Below, one piece after another: positions 58,337 through 64,000 of a stretch of 64,000 nucleotides of DNA. Made by a program: the position numbers and the translations under genes. The notes below the pieces were generated by a model. It had not been told where the DNA came from, ran no database searches, and saw only the letters and a list, made by a program, of their open reading frames with translations. Source of the stretch: Paracyclopina nana (Eukaryota > Arthropoda > Copepoda > Cyclopoida > Cyclopettidae); assembly GCA_019096065.1 (NCBI GenBank), contig JAGUCH010000003.1, positions 4,340,001 through 4,404,000 on the forward strand. The letters run 5' to 3'. The first letter of the stretch is position 1. Every line of letters starts with the position of its first letter.

Positions 58337-60818
58337 ATGTACGGACTACTGTTACAGAATATGCAAAAATATGTCACCGAAACTTTCGGAGAAAAAAAGT
58401 GGAACGAAATCAAAGAAGCCCTCAAAATACCCCAAGTAATTAATGGTTACAAAAATGAACTGATAGCAGATATAATTATACGCACACTTTTGACAGGACC
58501 ATTTTGGAGCCTTTGAAAACTACCCCGAAGGACAGCTTAATAAAATGGGGAAAAAGGCCATGGCTATGCTTGAATTGAAGGACGAAGAGTTTTATGAGGG
58601 GATGGGTGTGGCCTTTGTTGAGTTGACCAGAAATGCAGGCTTTTTTAAGCTGCTGGAAAATTTGGGCCGAGAGCTAAGAGACTTTTTTCTGAATTTGGAC
58701 AACTTGCATGACTATTTGAAGCTCCAATTCCCACGTTTAAAGCCCCCTTCCTTTTTCGTAGAAAATGAGACTGAAAACTGTAAGTTGATCATCTAATGCA
58801 AAATTAATGTGATTAACACGCCTAACAAGAAATAAATATTTAAGCAATGACCCTTCAGTACAGAAGCAAAAGGAGAGGCTATCAGTTCTACGTCCAGGGA
58901 CAGACGAAGGAAATAGCAAAGAAGCTGTTCAACTTGGAAGTCGCAATGAAGCTGGTCAAGTCAGAAGTGGTTTTCGATACAGTCATTTGCGTTTACTCGC
59001 TTGAATTCGACAACTCTCCATACAAAGCAGTCACTGACCTAACTTTGTCGAGGAAGGAAAATTCCCTGCCCATCAGAGCAGCTACATTATTTGAAATGTT
59101 CCCTTTTTGCATTTTGTTTCAAAAGGACCTAACAGTGTCATCCATTGGAGTAGCACTCAGACAGGTTATACCCACGATTATTGGCAAAAAAATCACAGCT
59201 TACTTTGAGCTCATCAAGCCTCTCGTTGAGTTCAAGTTTGAGGTGATCCAGTCAAGAAGCAACAATATGTTTGAATTGGCCACCCAAGAAGAGATCGACA
59301 AGCTTGGAAGGTCAACCAAGTCAAGCTCAACTGGGAAATTCGATGATGAGATCGACCTTGAAGAGGTAAATAGCAATCGCAACATTTAGCTAAATATGAC
59401 TCGCGCAACCTCACTGAATTTTGAAGGATGTGGACAAAACCCTACACATCAAAGGGCAGATGATATTTATTCAAGAATGGGGTCAAATGCTGTTTTTGGC
59501 CTGCCCCATCATGAGAGATTTGAATAACCTCATTTGGTGTGGGTTATTTGTCAATGACTTGAGCATGCATGACTTTTCGAGAGACATCATGCTAGCCACA
59601 TCACAAGAGCAAATTGAAATGAGAATGGCCCTAGCCAACGCAGAGTCCCGGGGCGAAGCAATGAATGCTCAAATGAGAAAGTTGGATGAAGTCATGAGAA
59701 AGACTGATGAGCTTTTGTACCAGATGATACCAAAAGCTATTGCGGACAGGCTGAGAAATGGGGAAAAACCTATGGACACTTGTGAGGTTTTCCAATCGGT
59801 TACTATGCTCTTCTCTGGTAACTGATAAGCTGAAAAAAAGATCACAGGTGTAGGTTACTGTGCTTTCAGATATTGTTGGCTTCACCACTATCTGCTCCAG
59901 GATACAGCCCCCAGAAGTGGTCATGTTTCTCAATACTCTGTACACATTATTTGACTTTTTGGTGGACCAGAATCAGGTGTACAAAGTTGAAACGATTGGA
60001 GACGCGTATCTCATTGTTGCAGGCTGCCCTATCAAAGTTACGAACCATGCAGTGAAAATTTGCGACATGGCCTTTGATATGATGGACGGCATACGAATGC
60101 TGAAAGATCCGGGCACAGGGAAAGATGTTGAGATGAGAATAGGTTGCCACTCGGGCCCTGTTGTAGCAGGCATTGTGGGCCTCAAAATGCCCAGGTATTG
60201 CCTTTTTGGCCTAAACGTGGGCCTCACAGAGAAATTCGAGTCCAACTCAAAGCCCATGAGAATTCATGTGTCTGAGCCTTGCAAGCAGTTGTTGCCAAGC
60301 CAGTACAAATTCGAGGCGAGGGATGAACCTGAAATCAGAGCTAAAGTGGGCGGACATTTCTCCTACTTTTTGAACTCAAAGGATGGAAGGAAGCCGTTGA
60401 AGGAGAGCGTTATCAGGGCATTATTGCCCACTGAAAAGGAAAAACCAAAGCTAGCAGATAATAAAAATGAAGGAGAATCTGTACAAGCAGCTAAAAACGA
60501 GGATGAATCCAAGCAGCCTGGAGCTGCTGAAGCAGAGCACCAACATGGGTCAATGGAAGGGCCCAATGATGAGGAAGCTGAGGTATTGATGGTTTCTTTT
60601 TTTTTGGAAATTTCTCAAGGGATCGTAAATAATATCCATTATTCTTTTCAAAGCCGGAGGCTGTTACGGACGAGAATGAAAATGAGACAAAGCAAGAAGT
60701 TGAAGACGACGATGGAGGCAGCTTGATGACACCTGCCTTCTCAGGCAGACGCGTGTCCAATGCACAAACCCAATGCTGCAATGGGTTCAATCAAACTGGA
60801 GTTTGTCAAATATTGTAG
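58337..60818 (+). CDS. GUCY1B2: Soluble guanylate cyclase beta2-like subunit
   Basis: Exons 58337-58435, 58497-58779, 58845-59365, 59427-59817, 59870-60582 and 60654-60818 encode 723 residues. H-NOX (about 1-180) starts MYGLLLQNMQKYVTETFGEK and has the heme ligand His104 (NLDNLHDYL) and YRSKR at 133-137. H-NOXA has IRAATLFEMFPFCILFQ and FIQEWGQMLFLACPI; a signalling helix precedes the cyclase domain (about 425-610). Both metal-binding Asp are present (LFSDIVGFT Asp432, GDAY Asp476), as are the guanine-selecting Glu and Cys (KVETIG, PRYCLFG). The usual Asn and Arg of the ribose/transition-state site are Gly549 and Lys553. A Glu-rich tail ends CQIL, a CaaX box. It probably acts as a gas-sensing cyclase subunit needing a partner, as insect Gyc-89D needs Gyc-88E. 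Confidence 0.9.
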
Positions 60819-60997
60819 AACCACATTATATCTACTCTAATACAAAATGGAGTAACCAGAAAGAAAAAGAAAAAGCAAAAGGTGCTGATCTTAAAAGAGT
60901 TGGAATTTTATATCCAAAGTAATATGAATGATACAAAATGGTTCACAAATGCAAAAGGGATCAGCATGAAACATTAGAGCAGAATTAAAGAGGCTTA

Positions 60998-61145
60998 CTA
61001 CATAGGAACTTGCCCACCCATTTGAGGATTCATCTGCTGTTGCTGCTGATTCATTTGATTGGACTGCTGCTGAGCCTGTTGTTGTTGTTGAGCCAGCTGC
61101 TGTTGTTGCATTTGTTGCTGTTGCTGCTGTTGTAGCTGCTGCTGC

Positions 61146-61180
<35 letters not shown>

Positions 61181-61928
61181 AGGCAAACGATGCTGCAGCA
61201 CATCAGCAGTCGCCTCAGCAATTAATTGTCTCACGTTATTGGCATAGTTCACCTGCTGCTTTGCAACCGAAATGTACTGTGGGTAGCTGAGAAATTCATC
61301 AGGGTTGGTAGATGTGTACTCTAACCTCGACGGGACTGGGGTGATTTGCATGAACCTGTTGCTAGCCTGAGCTTGCTTTTGGCTATCTACCGCACACCTC
61401 AGAACAACTTCGATCTGCGAAATGTTACTGCATCAATTGATGAAACACGTTCATGCTTTTTAAAGAAGTATTTACCTGATCAAGGGTGGCATAAAAGTCT
61501 TCCAAGTTTGATTCAAATTTGGTGCCTTGGGATGCTGTGTTTGGCAGACTTCCACCGCTATCAAGGACTCCATTTCGGTACAGCCTTTGTGACGCTTCTT
61601 TCAAAGTGAGATTCCACTTTTCTTTAAGAGGGCCATTAATGAGTTCTTTGGCCTTGCTCACCAGCTTGAACTTATCCTCTTGAGGCTGCTGCCTCTGCTG
61701 CTGAACTTGCTGCTGCTGCACTTGTTGAGCCTGAGGGTGCATCCCTGGATGCTGGGGCTGTTGTTGCTGTTGCTGCTGCATCATCATCTGTTGTTGTTGC
61801 TGTTGCTGCTGCTGCATCATCAGTTGCTGCTGTTGCTGCTGTTGTTGTTGTTGCTGCATCATTTGCATTTGCTGCTGCTGTTGCTGCATTTGCATCATGT
61901 GAACCTGCTGGGGATTCATTTGTGCCAT
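60998..61928 (-). CDS. MED29: Mediator subunit MED29 (Intersex)
   Basis: Exons 61476-61928 and 60998-61414 encode 289 residues. The conserved MED29 core is split by the intron: DKFKLVSKAKELINGPLKEK, FESNLEDFYATLDQIEVVLR, then EFLSYPQYISVAKQQVNYAN. It is flanked by very long Gln-rich runs (about 10-75 and after residue 215) mixing CAG and CAA codons. MED29 is a tail-module Mediator subunit; Drosophila Intersex works with Doublesex in female differentiation. Human MED29 is 200 residues; most extra length here is polyglutamine. It is convergent with the cyclase gene, 179 bp away. Confidence 0.88.
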
Positions 61929-62150
61929 GACAGCAGACCTAGAAGGGATGACAAGAGGAGGTTAGTTAATTCAATGTCACTTTATGATTAAGACATCGCA
62001 TCATTTCTATTATCAAAACTACAATCGTTTTTTGTACATGAACATAGAACAACAATATGCAACTTTTAATCATGGATGGCATTTGTACTTTGGTTGAAAA
62101 AGCAGGTATATGTTCAGCAGAATGACAGTCAAAATTGGGCACAATAAAGT
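61929..62150. other. Intergenic, GMF to MED29 (same strand)
   Basis: Short A-T rich spacer; probably contains the GMF 3' UTR and the MED29 promoter. Confidence 0.3.
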
Positions 62151-62576
62151 TCATTTGGCCAGCTTTTCTTGAAGCCACTCAAGGCATAGCTCATCCAAGT
62201 CAGTGAGCTCATACACTTTACTGACATCGGCTCTTTTCTCCAATTCAAGCTTTGAGCCGGCGTACATGACCATGAGCTCGGTCTTTGACTCTCTAGGACT
62301 AGAAAAAATCAGGCAGAGTGGATAGCTCACTCTTGAATCTTGATGAACATTTGGGAAAGAGTAAAGAACAAATCTAGGCTGATGTTCAGGCAACTCCTCT
62401 TTCAGCTCTTCAAGGGTGACATCTTCCATTAAGTCACCATCTGCTTTCAGCTCTTTGGAGTTAGGATCTATCTTGAGGATGAGAGCACGTGGCTTTTTTG
62501 ACTGACTGAATCTGAACGCCTTGAGCTCAGAGTCCATTGCTTCGTCAATGCTGCACACTGATACCGCCATTGCCAC
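62151..62576 (-). CDS. GMFB: Glia maturation factor (ADF-H domain)
   Basis: A single exon of 141 residues, the usual length for GMF (138-142). It is one ADF-homology domain: KKPRALILKIDPNSKEL, LPEHQPRFVLYSF, DSRVSYPLCLIFSSP, MVMYAGSKLELEK and LTDLDELCLEWLQEKL. GMF binds Arp2/3 rather than actin and debranches actin networks. The start may be either of two adjacent in-frame ATGs (62576 or 62570). Confidence 0.93.
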   Translation of the reverse strand: MAMAVSVCSIDEAMDSELKAFRFSQSKKPRALILKIDPNSKELKADGDLMEDVTLEELKEELPEHQPRFVLYSFPNVHQDSRVSYPLCLIFSSPRESKTELMVMYAGSKLELEKRADVSKVYELTDLDELCLEWLQEKLAK

Positions 62577-63771
62577 GAAATGTTACCTTTCAAAAAGCTA
62601 GGAACTCCTCCACCCACAACAAAGTCTAAGTGATCCGACAACAATGATGGATCGGCGAAAAAGACCGAAATGAGCTTTTCAATTTTTCGGCATCAACATC
62701 ATCTTTAGATTTAAGATAAATATCAAGTAGTACTGGGGGTATTTTTTAACCAAAAGCGAAACCACGACCTTTGATTTAAATACAACCATAAATAGGTTTG
62801 TTACATAAAGTAAACTCATTTTGCCTTAGAAATATAAGCTTTGTATACAATTTTTATATTTAAAGAACGCAAACACAAAAAAGATGTTGGAATCTTGCTT
62901 GCTCATTTGCGCTTATCGATCACCATATTTCTGACGGAACTTTTTAAATTGAAAACATTTCAGTAAATTTCTCGTGAAATTGCAGTGAAAATTTAGCTTA
63001 GTCTATTTTTCGATTGGATGTGTGCGCTCCAGTTGGAAAGACTTTTGCGCTATCATTGAAAATTTTAATCTTTCCACCAATCTTTTAGGACGCAACCTCT
63101 TACTATTTTTAGGTCGGTTCCATGCGGAACACGTAATAGTGGATTGCAAATGAAACCTCTCGTCAAATTAAAGGGCAATAATGTTCAAAATTCGAGAATT
63201 TTCTCCTCTTTCTTTGTATTTACGAAAATTACTTTTCATGGATCGTAAATTATAATCCTTGTATAAGGAAGCTTTCACGTGCAAATTCAGCTGAAAAGAG
63301 ATTATGAAAGCCGGTGTTAAAGTAACATCAGCAGATTTGACATACCGCGTTGGTCGGACATGTTTAAGTAAGAGAAGAAATTATGATTTAATCACCATTC
63401 CGGTTTTTGAGCCGTGGTCCTCTACAGCCAAGAGCGAGCGCTCGCGCCTTCACATCTTGGTCGATCCAACAGGTATCGCAACAGTTAGACGGAGGAGAAA
63501 CTTCCTCCATTCCAGGCTGACTTTGCACACTTGACAAGAGAGTTTCACCTGAGCCCCGAGCGGTATTCTTTGCCATCACGGGGGCTGGCAGCAGAAGAAG
63601 ACGAAGAAGAAAACTGAAGTGCTGACGTTGATGTGGCCACTCCTCTCTGAGCTGCTTGCTGCATGCACATTTTAAAGGAGGCCATGGTGAAGTGAAGCTC
63701 GTCGAAAAAAGAGAAGATTTTGCTACGACTCTGGTGCACGAACCTGACCATAACAAACAAAGAATCTCGCC
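62577..63771. other. Divergent 5' region of GMF and HMG-CoA synthase
   Basis: 1.2 kb without a supported gene. The part after about 63400 is more G-C rich and probably contains the HMGCS 5' UTR. Open frames on both strands at 63300-63790 are not supported by domains. Confidence 0.35.
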
Positions 63772-64000
63772 ATGATGAATGGAGACCATGTCAATGGAGG
63801 CCCCTGGCCCGCGGATGTGGGCATCAAAGCCATGGAGATCTATTTCCCATCCCAGTACGTTGATCAGACCGAGCTGGAGGTGTTTGACAAGGCTTCAGCT
63901 GGAAAGTACACGGTGGGCCTGGGCCAGACCAAAATGGGCTTTTGCACCGACCGCGAGGACGTGGCCTCACTCTGCTTGACCGTGGTGGACAATTTGATGA
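63772..64000 (+). CDS. HMGCS1: Hydroxymethylglutaryl-CoA synthase, N terminus (partial)
   Basis: The first 76 codons run to the window edge. After [10 protein letters not shown] come the characteristic [30 protein letters not shown] and [20 protein letters not shown], the family's N-terminal strand-helix block; the catalytic Cys lies beyond the window. It makes HMG-CoA from acetyl-CoA and acetoacetyl-CoA for the mevalonate pathway. No mitochondrial presequence is seen, so the cytosolic isoform is likely. The gene would supply isoprenoid precursors, but any link with the CaaX-ending cyclases nearby is coincidence until shown. Confidence 0.92.
   Translation, partial: MMNGDHVNGGPWPADVGIKAMEIYFPSQYVDQTELEVFDKASAGKYTVGLGQTKMGFCTDREDVASLCLTVVDNLM

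Noticed and set aside
63388..63789. Minus-strand ORF of 133 codons before HMG-CoA synthase
   Set aside because: It overlaps the HMGCS start in antisense and lies in likely 5' UTR sequence.
1..64000. tRNA, rRNA or snoRNA genes
   Set aside because: I saw no cloverleaf with A/B boxes or rRNA-like segment by eye. A covariance-model scan would be needed to exclude them.

Overview
The window is animal (metazoan) nuclear DNA. About twenty recognisable eukaryotic protein genes are split by short introns (about 50-70 nt in most genes) with GT/AG borders, and gaps between genes are small. Gene content (TOX, MAD1, WDR37, LENG8, SID-1, soluble guanylate cyclases, BTB/BED zinc fingers, GT10 fucosyltransferase) and abundant DNA transposons fit a compact protostome genome, probably an arthropod or crustacean. 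The species cannot be fixed from sequence alone.

Layout: 1-3031 is the 3' part of an envelope-bearing LTR retroelement (Pol tail, Env, LTR). 3032-5900 holds a palindrome and inverted minisatellite arrays. 5905-12224 holds TOX (-), MAD1 (+), WDR37 (-) and NDUFA2 (+). About 12520-13450 is a long foldback repeat. About 13850-22340 is a two-gene EnSpm/CACTA-like DNA transposon with divergent transposase (-) and accessory ORF (+), the latter carrying an in-frame stop. 22869-27381 holds a BTB-BED-C2H2 protein and a carbohydrate sulfotransferase (both +). 27661-30178 is a three-ORF mitochondrial cluster on the minus strand (PIGBOS1-like, SMIM20, FASTKD). 30760-40363 holds LENG8 (+), BRI3-like (-), a type II membrane protein with a C1q-like head (+) and a C2H2 protein (-). 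44802-47255 is a convergent pair of orphan secreted and membrane proteins. 47476-49995 holds two non-autonomous transposons. 50532-54610 holds an intronless SID-1 and a fucosyltransferase. 54624-60818 is a head-to-head pair of beta2-type soluble guanylate cyclases. 60998-62576 holds MED29 and GMF (-), and 63772 onward is the start of HMG-CoA synthase (+).

Genes nearly alternate in strand, giving short shared 5' spacers (TOX/MAD1, WDR37/NDUFA2, the mitochondrial cluster/LENG8, the cyclase pair) and short convergent 3' ends (13 nt between the stops of the fucosyltransferase and the cyclase). The most interesting signals are: (i) the cyclase pair, both with CaaX-type C termini, one with a degenerate catalytic centre and the other with substitutions at the usual Asn/Arg site; (ii) the PIGBOS1-SMIM20-FASTKD cluster, whose ORFs overlap by 4 nt and then lie 2 nt apart, suggesting a polycistronic mRNA; (iii) the BTB-7xBED-6xC2H2 protein; and (iv) the C1q-headed type II membrane protein. 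All exon borders were inferred by eye from reading frame and splice consensus. No search or alignment program was run.
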